Source: Chloroflexota bacterium
Lineage (GTDB): Bacteria > Chloroflexota > UBA11872
NCBI GenBank assembly: GCA_022826485.1
Contig: JAJDUU010000021.1
Coordinates: 1 to 64,000, forward strand
Reading direction: 5' to 3'
DNA: 64,000 nt
In this document: positions 17,601-24,704 of the stretch, one piece after another
Numbering within the stretch: the stretch's first letter is position 1
Layout: each line of letters opens with the position of its first letter
Program-made: the position numbers and the translations under genes
Notes under the pieces: generated by a model
Told to the model about the DNA's origin: nothing
Seen by the model: only the letters and a program-made list of their open reading frames with translations
The model's database searches: none

Positions 17601-18007
17601 CGGGGCGCTACGGCGAGCGCGCCCGCCGCGCCGGCAATCACTACGACGGGCGAGGCAGCGGGCGGCAGTTCCAGGGCCTAGGCGACAGCGGCGTTCCCGA
17701 CGCCCTGCGCGAGCAGGCCCGCACCGGAGTCATGGTCACCGTGGCCGGCATCGTGATCAACCGCCAGCACCCGCCCACCGCGCGCGGCTATACCTTCCTG
17801 TCATTGGAGGATGAAACCGGGCTGGTCAACATCATCATTCGCCCGTCGGTCTTCACCCGCTATCAGCGCGCGATTTTGGATTCCCCGGTGATGCTGGTCT
17901 ACGGCGAGATGCAAGACGAGCACGGGGCGGTGCAGGTGATGGCCCACACTTGCCGGCCCGCCACGAGCGACGGCTTGGGCGCGCCGCCCTCGCGGGATTG
18001 GTCGTAG
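14606..18007 (+). CDS. dnaE2: DnaE2, error-prone DNA polymerase III alpha subunit
   Basis: A 1133-residue C-family polymerase for translesion synthesis. TTG 14606 overlaps the imuB stop by four bases with AGGGAG seven bases upstream. An N-terminal PHP domain (ELHAHSNFSFLDG, AITDHNGVYG) precedes the palm with catalytic Asps in PPDIDLDIEH (about 385) and LLKIDLLGLG (about 536), then helix-hairpin-helix (INVLEALATAGAF) and the OB fold (VAGIVINRQHPPTARGYTFLSLEDETG, about 1040-1065). Between the last two lies an Arg/Pro/Gly-rich stretch of roughly 80-90 residues (about 948-1037) that DnaE2 proteins normally lack. Third gene of the imuA-imuB-dnaE2 operon. Confidence 0.93.
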   Translation: MTRPAYAELHAHSNFSFLDGASHPEELAARAAELGLAALAITDHNGVYGAVRFSHAAREHGLRPIVGMEASLSEGHHLTLLTRDREGYANICRLATAAHRDRPKGTAELDLDTLARHTRGLIGLSGCLRGAIPTAALHGDDRQAIEQAGTYAELFEPGGFFLELQDHRLEAEHLANAGLLDIARRTGLPLAATNNVHYHDRARARLQDVLVCIKHTTTLETAGRRLRPNHEFVLKSATEMARLFDGVPEAIDNTLRIAEMCDFDLSRKLEYGLPTFPTPDGESEYGYMERLVWEGARQRYPDLDETVRERVRRELRYVKDLRLAGYFLTVRDLVDFCHRHDILVNTRGSAPGSILCYALGISMVDPIAAGLMFERFMSPDRDEPPDIDLDIEHQERERVIQYVYERYGRHRAAMVANVICFRGRSAIRDVGKALGLPQAQVDRLAERLQWHPSVEMPHPDQAGDDLPREVSNRVGRDLLELSRQIVDFPRHLGIHTGGMIIASHPLDASVPIEPATMEGRTVAQWDKDDCADAGLLKIDLLGLGMLTLIQRAFRLIEQRCGRRLALADFTFDDPRVYDAICAADTIGIFQVESRAQMHVLPQTRPRCFYDLVVQVAIIRPGPMTTKMHRRWILRRTGQEADDPVWPGLESVLQRTLGLPIFQEQCLQIAMVAAGFSATKADALRRAMSRKRSLAHIQALQDDLMQGMVRNGIPAATAEQIYAQIEGYAGYGFPEAHSCAFALLVYVSAWLKVHHHAAFTCAILNSQPMGFYSPHTLVGDAQRHGVTVRPVDIRHSRFECTVGPDGAVRMGYRYVEGLGEAHREQLDEAFVRGPYRSLEDFCRRTRLPINVLEALATAGAFRSLGLNRRAALWQVQAQAPAAHGGELPNLAAELEEPVALPPADTLVQVRMDFAATGLSTRWRGLEFLRPALAQAGVLRAADLLDLAAKRRRKDPNGAAHPPTVTTRRARIPRVSIPAAERPPMPRPRGGRGHRPPHPVAGRYGERARRAGNHYDGRGSGRQFQGLGDSGVPDALREQARTGVMVTVAGIVINRQHPPTARGYTFLSLEDETGLVNIIIRPSVFTRYQRAILDSPVMLVYGEMQDEHGAVQVMAHTCRPATSDGLGAPPSRDWS

Positions 18008-18024
18008 GCCCGGGCCCAACCCGC

Positions 18025-19179
18025 CTAGTGGTGGTGGCCGTGCCAGCCGCGGGCGACGGCGTCGATGACCTTGCCGCCTTTGACGACCTTGACGGGGACC
18101 AGGCGCCGCTCGCCGGTGCGCGACTGGCCGTGGGCGTCCTCGAAGGTGTGGGCGCCAATCTCTTCGCGGAACAGCGCGGCGTCGGCATGAGCGCCCACGG
18201 CGAGGGTGCCGATCTGGCTTTGCATGCCCAGGATCTCCGCCGGCGTGACGGTGCAGCGCCGCAGGGCGTCGGGCAGGTCCAGGCCCAGGTGCAGGAACTT
18301 GCTGAGCGTGGTGGCGAGATCGAAGACCGGGCCGTCGAAGTTGTAGGCGTGCAGGTCGCTGCTGATGGTGCTTGGGACCAAGTCCTGCGCCATCGCCGAC
18401 TCGGCCACGCTCCAGGAAAAGCTGCCCTGGCCGTGGCCCACGTCGAGATGGACACCGCGATTCACGGCGTCACGGACCGAGGCGCGCACGCGGCCGTCGT
18501 CGTCCAGGATCCCCTCGTCCAACCCGTGATAGCAGTGGGTCAGCAGGTCGCCGGCCTTCATCTCGCGGAGGATGTCGTCGAGGGTGCAGACGGGTGCGTT
18601 GGGGTGAATCATGATCGGCAGCCCCACGGCATCCGCCGCCTCGCGGGCGCGGTGCAGCGCGGGCAGCGCGTTGTTTCCCGCCAGGTTTTCGCTGATCCGG
18701 GCCTTGACGCCGACGATCACGTCGCTGTGGCGCTCGCAGACCTCGATAGCTCTCTTGGGGTCGATGAGCCGGATGTCTTCGAGCTCGCCGACGACCGGCG
18801 AGACCATGCCGGTGGTGGAGATGTTGAGACAGGCCTTGAGGCGCGTCTCGGAGACTTCGATCACGTAGCGCCTGAGCCCCTCGAAGGTGTCCGCGCCGGC
18901 CGATCCGGCGTCGATGGCCGTGGTGACGCCGCTGGGCAGGACGTAGGTGTCGGCGTCGACGCCATAGTGGCTGACGCCGTCGTAGACGTGCACGTGGACG
19001 TCGACGAGGCCGGGCGTGACCAGCAGTCCCTTGGCGTCGAGGACGTGGTGAGCCTGAGCGGGGTCCATGCGCTCGGCAACCCCACGCACGCGGCCGCCGT
19101 CGATGGCCACGTCGTGGCGGTCGTTGAGGCCCTGCGCGGGGTCGACGACCGTGCCGCCGGAAATCAGGAGGTCGTACAT
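18025..19179 (-). CDS. amidohydrolase/deacetylase family metallohydrolase (dihydroorotase-like)
   Basis: A 384-residue cyclic-amidohydrolase-fold enzyme. Metal-binding elements: HVH in PGLVDVHVHVYDG, the carboxylated-Lys candidate in VIVGVKARIS, His in IMIHPNAP, His in LTHCYHGLDE and Asp in STISSDLHAYN. The order and spacing match the amidohydrolase/deacetylase (EF0837-like) group, whose members have been linked to amino-sugar or amide deacetylation. The C-terminus ends RGWHGHHH, a short His-rich tail. GAGG lies eight bases before ATG 19179. Substrate unassigned. Confidence 0.85.
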   Translation of the reverse strand: MYDLLISGGTVVDPAQGLNDRHDVAIDGGRVRGVAERMDPAQAHHVLDAKGLLVTPGLVDVHVHVYDGVSHYGVDADTYVLPSGVTTAIDAGSAGADTFEGLRRYVIEVSETRLKACLNISTTGMVSPVVGELEDIRLIDPKRAIEVCERHSDVIVGVKARISENLAGNNALPALHRAREAADAVGLPIMIHPNAPVCTLDDILREMKAGDLLTHCYHGLDEGILDDDGRVRASVRDAVNRGVHLDVGHGQGSFSWSVAESAMAQDLVPSTISSDLHAYNFDGPVFDLATTLSKFLHLGLDLPDALRRCTVTPAEILGMQSQIGTLAVGAHADAALFREEIGAHTFEDAHGQSRTGERRLVPVKVVKGGKVIDAVARGWHGHHH

Positions 19180-19275
19180 CGCAAGGTCCTCTGCTGAAGG
19201 GAGCCGCCATGGTAGCCGTCGCGGATGGGGAGACGATTCGACAGGTGGTCAGGATTCCGCGGCGACGAGCCGAAC

Positions 19276-19308
19276 CCCCTCACCCTGACCCTCTCCCCCA
19301 GGAGAGGG
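19276..19308. repeat. C-rich dispersed repeat with CCCTCTCC/GGAGAGGG hairpin
   Basis: CCCTCACCCTGACCCTCTCC followed by CCCA and GGAGAGGG. This motif (CCCTCACCCTnACCCTCTCCC) is a widespread intergenic repeat in environmental genomes (recalled knowledge). It lies in the 266-base divergent gap between the amidohydrolase and the RidA gene. Confidence 0.5.
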
Positions 19309-19445
19309 AACAAGGCCCGTCGGAGAGGGGATGCGGTTGGTGTCCTGCCGCTGGTGGAGGGGATGCGCAACGGGCTCGATGCGCGGCAGTTGGCCAGCGC
19401 GCCGTGTACCCTCTGAAACCGAGTCACTGCTAGGAAGTAACGCTC

Positions 19446-19826
19446 ATGGGAATCCAGCGCATCAACCCGGACAGCATGTCCGCGCCCATCGCCCCTTACA
19501 CGCTCGTGGTTCGCAAGAACAACGTGGTGACTACCGCCGGTATGTTGGGCCTCGACGCCAACGGCAAGCTGGTGGGCGACGACATCACCTCGCAGACGCG
19601 GCAGACGCTGGAAAACGTCAAGACCGCGCTCGAAGCCGCCGGGGCCACGCTCGAAGACGTGGTCAAAGTGACGGTGTTCATCACCGACATCGCCAACTTC
19701 TCCGGCATGAACGAGGTTTACATCGAGTACTTCGGCGACACCAAGCCGGCGCGGTCGACCGTGGGGGTGGAACTGGCGCTGCCGGGCGGCCTGGTGGAGA
19801 TCGAGGCGACGGCGGTGCTCGACTAG
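19446..19826 (+). CDS. RidA family (YjgF/YER057c/UK114) protein
   Basis: A 126-residue RidA-fold protein, a small trimer that hydrolyses reactive enamine/imine intermediates. Diagnostic residues: the Arg in KPARSTVGVELALPGGLVEIEATA (about residue 104) and the segment VVKVTVFITDIANFSGMNEVYIEYFG. AGGAAG stands ten bases before the ATG. It is divergent from the amidohydrolase gene; no operon partner downstream. Whether it is the archetypal imine deaminase or a divergent subgroup member cannot be settled here. Confidence 0.9.
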   Translation: MGIQRINPDSMSAPIAPYTLVVRKNNVVTTAGMLGLDANGKLVGDDITSQTRQTLENVKTALEAAGATLEDVVKVTVFITDIANFSGMNEVYIEYFGDTKPARSTVGVELALPGGLVEIEATAVLD

Positions 19827-19897
19827 CGGAGGGGGCTAGCCCCGCTGCCCACAAGCTCTGTCGACAGGGCCGTTCGCGCGCGCACTTGGATTACCGC

Positions 19898-19948
19898 TCG
19901 TGGTGAGCCTGTCGAACCACGCCCTTCGACAAGCTCAGGGCGAACGGA
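19898..19948. repeat. dispersed repeat pair GTGGT...ACCAC and CTTCGACAAGCTCAGG
   Basis: GTGGTGAGCCTGTCGAACCAC (19900-19920) abuts CCCTTCGACAAGCTCAGGGCGAACGG-type sequence (19922-19947). The same modules occur at 2307-2353 and inside the MITE-like elements A. Located between the convergent RidA and DedA genes. Confidence 0.6.
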
Positions 19949-19981
19949 ATTGGAACGATATGGGCTGTGGAGCTCTTCTGT

Positions 19982-20695
19982 TCAAGGGTTCTCCAACTGA
20001 CGGGATTTACCGCGCCGCCCGATTCGCTGGCTGAGGCGCGCCACCGGGCCGGCGACGAGCGGTGCCAGGCGGCGACGGAAGCGGAGTACGACTAAGACTG
20101 CGAGCAACCCACCGACGGCGGCACCCACGATTACCGCCAGCGTCGGCTCTTCCAGAACGGTCGTGAAGATGTGCTCGACCGTGTCGCCGAAGGCCCAACC
20201 AATGCCCATGTAGAGCAGGGCCCACAGCGAGATGCCCGCGGCCGCGGCGGGCACGAAGCGTCGAAAATCGCCGCGCGCGACTCCGGCCACGACGGGGATA
20301 ACGAGGCGAACAGCCGGCACGACGCGGCCGATCACGACCACCGGGAAAGCACGGCGGGCGAACCAGCGCTCGAGGCGCTCCAGGTGCGCGGGGCGAATGC
20401 GCAGGAATCGTCCGTAGCGATCGAGCAGCGGTCGGCCGATCCCGCGCGCGATCCAATACTGCACGCTCACGCCCGCCGTAGCCGACGCGACCACCGTGCC
20501 CATCACGGCCCAGGGATCGGCCTCGCCGCGATAGACCTGAAACCCCATGGTGACCACGACGACCTCGGCGGAGATCGGCAGCGGCACGCCAACCGCCTCG
20601 AAGCCGACGGCCAGAGCGAGCACGAGATATTGATGCTCTTCGAGCAAGGTCAGCAGCAGTTGCCCCTGCTCGGTTACCCACTCGGCCATCGACAT
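19982..20695 (-). CDS. DedA family (SNARE-associated/VTT) membrane protein
   Basis: A polytopic inner-membrane protein of the DedA/VTT family, implicated in lipid-carrier flipping and membrane homeostasis. Signature elements: the re-entrant loop FEAVGVPLPISAEVVVVTMGF with its Glu/Pro motif, and the amphipathic/Arg segment GRVVPAVRLVIPVVAGVARGDFRRF matching the conserved FxRxxPxxR region (here GRVVPAVR). Four to five hydrophobic segments. ATG 20695 is chosen; a GTG at 20722 and an ATG at 20689 are in frame and cannot be excluded. The cytosolic tail is strongly basic (RLSQRIGRRGKSRQ). Confidence 0.88.
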   Translation of the reverse strand: MSMAEWVTEQGQLLLTLLEEHQYLVLALAVGFEAVGVPLPISAEVVVVTMGFQVYRGEADPWAVMGTVVASATAGVSVQYWIARGIGRPLLDRYGRFLRIRPAHLERLERWFARRAFPVVVIGRVVPAVRLVIPVVAGVARGDFRRFVPAAAAGISLWALLYMGIGWAFGDTVEHIFTTVLEEPTLAVIVGAAVGGLLAVLVVLRFRRRLAPLVAGPVARLSQRIGRRGKSRQLENP

Positions 20696-20855
20696 CGCAC
20701 GTTGCGTGGTCTCGCGGTCCACGGTAGCAATGAGCGCGCCAGCGGTGAGCGACGCTCCGGGTCACCGGCCGCCGCGTTGACGCTATGTCCGCCGCTGGCC
20801 GACAATCGCGGCTCAACGCGCGCCCACACTGTCCGGATACTGGACGGAGGTTGCG

Positions 20856-21941
20856 ATGGACGTCGGACTGTTCGCCATGCCCCTGCACCCTCCGGGGTCG
20901 AACGTCACCGAGACGCTCGAAAACGATCTCGACATGCTCATCACGCTCGAGCAGATGGGCTATAGCGAAGCCTGGATCGGGGAGCACTTCACGACGCAGT
21001 GGGAAAACATCCCCGCGCCCGATATCTTTATCGCCCACGCGCTGGCGAAGACCGAGCGCATGAAGTTTGGGACGGGCGTGACCTGCATGCCCAACCACAA
21101 CCCCTTCATGATCGCCCACCGGATCGCCCAGCTGGACCACATGGCCAAGGGCCGCTTCATGTGGGGCGTGGGCTCCGGCGGCTTTCCCGGCGACTTCGAG
21201 GTGTTTGGCTTCGATCCGAAGACTGGCGAGCACCGGGCCATGACGCGCGAAGCCATCGAAACCGTGCTCATGCTCTGGAACGATCCGAAGCCGGGGCGCT
21301 ACAGAACCGCGTTCTGGGACTTCAACATTCCCGAGCCGGACGACCTGATCGGCCTGCGGGTGCATATGGAGCCATACCAGAAGCCACATCCGCCAATCGG
21401 GGTGGCGGGAGTGTCGGAGAACTCCGGCACGCTGACGCTGGCAGGTGCGCGCGGCTGGATTCCGATGAGCATCAACCTGGTGCCGACGCGCGTGATCAAG
21501 ACGCACTGGGAGTCGGTGGAGGAGGGCGCGCTTGAGGCCGGACGAACGCCCGACCGCTCGCAATGGCGCATCGCGCGCGAGGTCTACATCGCCGAAACCA
21601 CCGAGAAGGCGCGGCAAGAAGCCCTGGAAGGCACGCTGGCCCGCGACTTCCGCCACTACTTCCTGCACATCATGCCGAAGGTGCGCATGCTGGACGCGAT
21701 GAAGATCGACCCGGACATGCCGGACTCCGACGTGACGGTGGAGTACCTGGTGGACAACGTCTTCATCGTGGGCAGCCCGGACGACGTCACCGCGAAGCTG
21801 CAGAAGCTCTACGACGACGTGGGCGGGTTCGGCGTGCTGCTGGCCATGGCGCACGAGTGGCAGCCGCGTGACCAGTGGGTGCAGTCAATGTCGCTGCTGG
21901 TGGACGAGGTGATGCCGCGGCTGAACAACGGGGCGGCGTAG
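20856..21941 (+). CDS. LLM class flavin-dependent oxidoreductase
   Basis: A 361-residue luciferase-like monooxygenase fold protein that uses FMNH2 (or F420) on an unidentified substrate. Typical features: MDVGLFAMPLHPPG start, YSEAWIGEHF, TGVTCMPNHNP, the AQLDHMAKGRFMWGVGSGG motif, and a C-terminal FIVGSPDDVTAKLQ element. GGAGG lies five bases before ATG 20856. Such genes are greatly expanded in some marine Chloroflexota (recalled knowledge), where ring-opening of recalcitrant compounds is proposed. It is flanked by divergent DedA and convergent Gp37/Gp68 genes and so probably monocistronic. Confidence 0.9.
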   Translation: MDVGLFAMPLHPPGSNVTETLENDLDMLITLEQMGYSEAWIGEHFTTQWENIPAPDIFIAHALAKTERMKFGTGVTCMPNHNPFMIAHRIAQLDHMAKGRFMWGVGSGGFPGDFEVFGFDPKTGEHRAMTREAIETVLMLWNDPKPGRYRTAFWDFNIPEPDDLIGLRVHMEPYQKPHPPIGVAGVSENSGTLTLAGARGWIPMSINLVPTRVIKTHWESVEEGALEAGRTPDRSQWRIAREVYIAETTEKARQEALEGTLARDFRHYFLHIMPKVRMLDAMKIDPDMPDSDVTVEYLVDNVFIVGSPDDVTAKLQKLYDDVGGFGVLLAMAHEWQPRDQWVQSMSLLVDEVMPRLNNGAA

Positions 21942-21962
21942 CGGCGAGCGAGTGTTCGGCGG

Positions 21963-22685
21963 CTAGGTCCTTGCCGCCGCAGTTGGGAATTCGTCCCACG
22001 TGCGGCCATCGAGCGTGCGTCCGGTGCGGCTCTTGTGCACGCCGCCCCACTGCTTGAAGAAGAATGCAGTGCTCGTCTCGGCACACTGATCGCGGATGTC
22101 CCGCACCCAGGTCGCTTCCATGTCTCTGGCGCCTGGTCCGCTCTCTCCGCCAACGATGACCCAGTCGATGTTGTTCAAATCGAGTTGACCAACTGAGCCG
22201 ATCAGCGGTTCAACCGAGAGAAAACGAACGGCCGCTGGAACCTGGCGCAAACAGTCAATCCGCCACGTATAGCGATCGTCCTCCACGGAGACGCCCATCC
22301 AGATGTTTGGGGTCCAGTTCAACTGTCTTGCCATGGCGGGCAGCCGCCGAGCGCGTTTGGTCAGGACCTGGAACTGGTGCCGGGAGGCCGAATTCATGGA
22401 CGCAAAGACCGCCTTGACAAATTCGAGCGGCACATCCGGATGAAAGAGATCGCTCATGCTGTTGACGAAGACTCGTCGCGGATCACGCCAACTCGCCGGA
22501 TCGTTGACCTTGTCCCAATGCAGGGTGAGGTCGAATCCGTTCGCATACCGCGGATTCCCCATCGATTGCAGGCGCTTAGCCATGCGCTCGGCGTAGCAGT
22601 GATCGCAGCCGGGACTCGTGCGGGTGCATCCAGTCACGGGGTTCCAGGTGGCGTCGGTCCACTCGATGCGGGTCACGCTACTCAT
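21963..22685 (-). CDS. phage Gp37/Gp68 family (DUF5131) radical-SAM-like protein
   Basis: A 240-residue protein with the family opening IEWTDATWNPVTGCTRTSPGC and three closely spaced Cys (VTGCTRTSPGCDHCYAERMAKR, residues 20-31). The family is radical-SAM-like in layout and related to spore photoproduct lyase-type folds. Other conserved parts: VFVNSMSDLFHPDVP, FQVLTKRARRLP, WMGVSVEDDRYTWRIDCLR and WVIVGGESGPGARDM. Family members often sit next to a three-Cys-motif partner (tcmP) gene; only a short residue of an upstream frame ending at the ATG is visible here. A GTTC-N7-GTAC motif upstream resembles the one before imuA, hinting at a DNA-damage link. Molecular function is not established. Confidence 0.85.
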   Translation of the reverse strand: MSSVTRIEWTDATWNPVTGCTRTSPGCDHCYAERMAKRLQSMGNPRYANGFDLTLHWDKVNDPASWRDPRRVFVNSMSDLFHPDVPLEFVKAVFASMNSASRHQFQVLTKRARRLPAMARQLNWTPNIWMGVSVEDDRYTWRIDCLRQVPAAVRFLSVEPLIGSVGQLDLNNIDWVIVGGESGPGARDMEATWVRDIRDQCAETSTAFFFKQWGGVHKSRTGRTLDGRTWDEFPTAAART

Positions 22686-22739
22686 CGCTGGCGGCTACGT
22701 AGAGGCGCAAGAACTCGTCCAACGGCAGTCCGATGTTTC

Positions 22740-22761
22740 GTTCGTCTTTTGTACGGTATCA
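22740..22761. promoter_or_regulatory. second SOS-box-like motif GTTC-N7-GTAC with GGTATCAT
   Basis: GTTC at 22740-22743, seven bases, GTAC at 22751-22754, then GGTATCATCGCG. Aligned over 27 bases with the imuA upstream region (12278-12304), about 20 positions match, including the distance to the GGTAT block. It lies 55 bases upstream of the Gp37/Gp68 start codon, in inverted orientation relative to that gene. Confidence 0.35.
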
Positions 22762-22804
22762 TCGCGACACCTCATGGTCGACCAAACCATCCGCCTTATT
22801 GGAG

Positions 22805-23890
22805 CTAATCGGCGATGACGTGCACGGCCTCGGGCGGGATGTGGATGCGCCAGTCGCGGCGGGTGGGGACGTTGAGTACCTGGTAGGGGTGCGCCGGGAC
22901 GTCGATTTCGAGGGTTGGCGCGCCGGATGCCGCATCGTCGACCCGGACGACCAGCGTGTGCGAGAAGCCGAAGGCCGCCTCGTCGATGATGGTGACTTGA
23001 AAGCGGTTCTCGCGCTCGGCTGAGGGCCGGTCGGGCCGCTCCAGGATGATCTGCTCGGCGCGGATGGCGAGCTGGACGTGGTCGGCTGGGGGGCAAGACT
23101 CGGCCAGCGCCTCGACCATGCCGAGCCCGGTCGCGACGTGGACACGGCCGCCGTCGGCGCCCACGACCCGTCCGGGCAGGATGTTCTGCACCCCGAGCAG
23201 CTCCGCGGCGCGCGCCGTGGCGGGACGGTGGAAGACCTCGTCGCGCGGGCCCGCCTGGAGCACGCGTCCGCGATCGATGACCGCCAGCCGGTCTCCCACG
23301 TTGTAGGCCTCGGTGAGGTCGTGGGTAACCGTCACCACACTCAGATCCAGGCGTTGCGCGAGCTGCCGGAGCTCCCGGCGCATGGTGCGGCGGTTGCTCG
23401 AATCGACCGCCGCGAACGGTTCGTCGAGCAGCAGCACCCGGGGCTCGCGCACGAGCGCGCGCGCCAGGGCCACGCGCTGGGCCTGGCCGCCCGAGATGCG
23501 CGCCGGGCGGCGCTGCAGCAGGTCGTCGACGCCGAACATGCGCGCGAAGCGCTCGACGCGGCCGCGGCGCTCGTCGCGACTGAGATGGCCCAGGCCGTAG
23601 GCGATGTTCTGTGCCACCGTCAGGTGCGGGAAGAGCGCATAGCTCTGCACCAGATAGCCGACGTCGCGTCGCTGCGGCGGCACGTCGACACCGGCCGAGC
23701 TGTCGAAGACGACCCGGTCGTGCAGCGTGATCCGGCCTTCGCGCGGAGTCAGCAGTCCTGCGATGGCTTCCAGCGTGAGCGTCTTGCCAGCGCCGGAGTG
23801 CCCGTAGAGCACGGTGATTTCCCGATCCACGGCGAGGTCGACCGCGAGGTCGAAGCCGCCGACCGTCGTGCGTATGCCGGCTCGAATCAC
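22805..23890 (-). CDS. modC: molybdate/tungstate ABC transporter ATP-binding protein
   Basis: A 361-residue ABC ATPase. Walker A YGHSGAGKT, Q-loop LVQSYALFPHL, signature ISGGQAQRVALARAL, Walker B VLLLDEPFAAVD and the switch His (TVTHD). A C-terminal extension of about 130 residues holds a TOBE/Mop-like regulatory part (VQLAIRAEQIILE ... FQVTIIDEAAFGFSHTLVV) as in ModC and CysA. GTG 23890 overlaps the modB stop by four bases. Energises the ModB permease. The adjacent periplasmic protein type favours molybdate or tungstate. Confidence 0.9.
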   Translation of the reverse strand: MIRAGIRTTVGGFDLAVDLAVDREITVLYGHSGAGKTLTLEAIAGLLTPREGRITLHDRVVFDSSAGVDVPPQRRDVGYLVQSYALFPHLTVAQNIAYGLGHLSRDERRGRVERFARMFGVDDLLQRRPARISGGQAQRVALARALVREPRVLLLDEPFAAVDSSNRRTMRRELRQLAQRLDLSVVTVTHDLTEAYNVGDRLAVIDRGRVLQAGPRDEVFHRPATARAAELLGVQNILPGRVVGADGGRVHVATGLGMVEALAESCPPADHVQLAIRAEQIILERPDRPSAERENRFQVTIIDEAAFGFSHTLVVRVDDAASGAPTLEIDVPAHPYQVLNVPTRRDWRIHIPPEAVHVIAD

Positions 23891-24693
23891 AGGACCCGCC
23901 CTCCAAGACGCGCCAGACCCTTGAAGACCAGCAGCCCGGCGAAGGCCAGGACGATGAGCACGATGGCGATGGCGAGCGCAGCGTCCACGTCCGTCTCGAT
24001 CGCTTCGAGAATGGCCAGCGGCATCGTCTGGGTGCGGCCGAAGACATTGCCGGCAAACATGATGGTGGCGCCGAACTCGCCCAGGGCGCGGGCCCAGCAC
24101 ATGACCGCGCCGCCGATGAGCGACGGCAGCGCCAACGGCACCGTGACCCGGCGGAACGTGCGCCATCCGCCGGCGCCAAGCGTTGCGGAGACGGCTTCCA
24201 GGCGGCGATCGACGCTCTCGAAGCCCGCGCGCGCGGACCGAATGTAGAACGGCACGGCGACGAAGAGCTGCGCCAGGACCACCGCGCCGGTGGTGAACGC
24301 CACGTCGACGCCGGCAGCGTCCAACGGTCCGCCAATCACGCCATGGCGTCCCAGCGCCACGAGCAGCGCCAGCCCACCGACGACCGGCGGTAGCACCACG
24401 GGCAGATCGATCAACGTGTCGATGACACTGCGCCCGGGGAAGGAACGGCGCGCCAGCAGGTAGGCAGCGGGCGTTCCCAACACCACGGCCACGGCGACGG
24501 CAATGGCCGAAGTGGCCAGCGACAGCCAGAGCGCGGTGGTGGCGACCGGACTGCGCAGGGCCGCGAGCACGTCGCCCTCGATGAACCCACGGGCGATAAG
24601 GGCTCCAACCGGGATGCCGATGAAGGCAACGAGGATCGCGGCCGACAGCCCGACGACGAGTCCGCCCCAGGTGAAGGTCTGCGCGCGCCGCAT
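23887..24693 (-). CDS. modB: molybdate/tungstate ABC transporter permease
   Basis: A 268-residue membrane protein with about six membrane segments. The cytoplasmic EAA-type coupling loop is DRRLEAVSATLGAGGWRTFRRVTVPLALPSLIGG, ending in the family ALGEFGATIMFAGN motif typical of ModB/CysT permeases. The N-terminal segment is GGLVVGLSAAILVAFIGIPV. It sits between modA (11-base gap) and modC (4-base overlap). The order A-B-C on one transcript is canonical. Confidence 0.92.
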   Translation of the reverse strand: MRRAQTFTWGGLVVGLSAAILVAFIGIPVGALIARGFIEGDVLAALRSPVATTALWLSLATSAIAVAVAVVLGTPAAYLLARRSFPGRSVIDTLIDLPVVLPPVVGGLALLVALGRHGVIGGPLDAAGVDVAFTTGAVVLAQLFVAVPFYIRSARAGFESVDRRLEAVSATLGAGGWRTFRRVTVPLALPSLIGGAVMCWARALGEFGATIMFAGNVFGRTQTMPLAILEAIETDVDAALAIAIVLIVLAFAGLLVFKGLARLGGRVL

Positions 24694-24704
24694 GGGTGAA
24701 TGCC

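Noticed and set aside
20007-21854. 615-residue minus-strand frame
   Set aside because: Shadow spanning DedA and LLM genes; real reading frames are supported by motifs.
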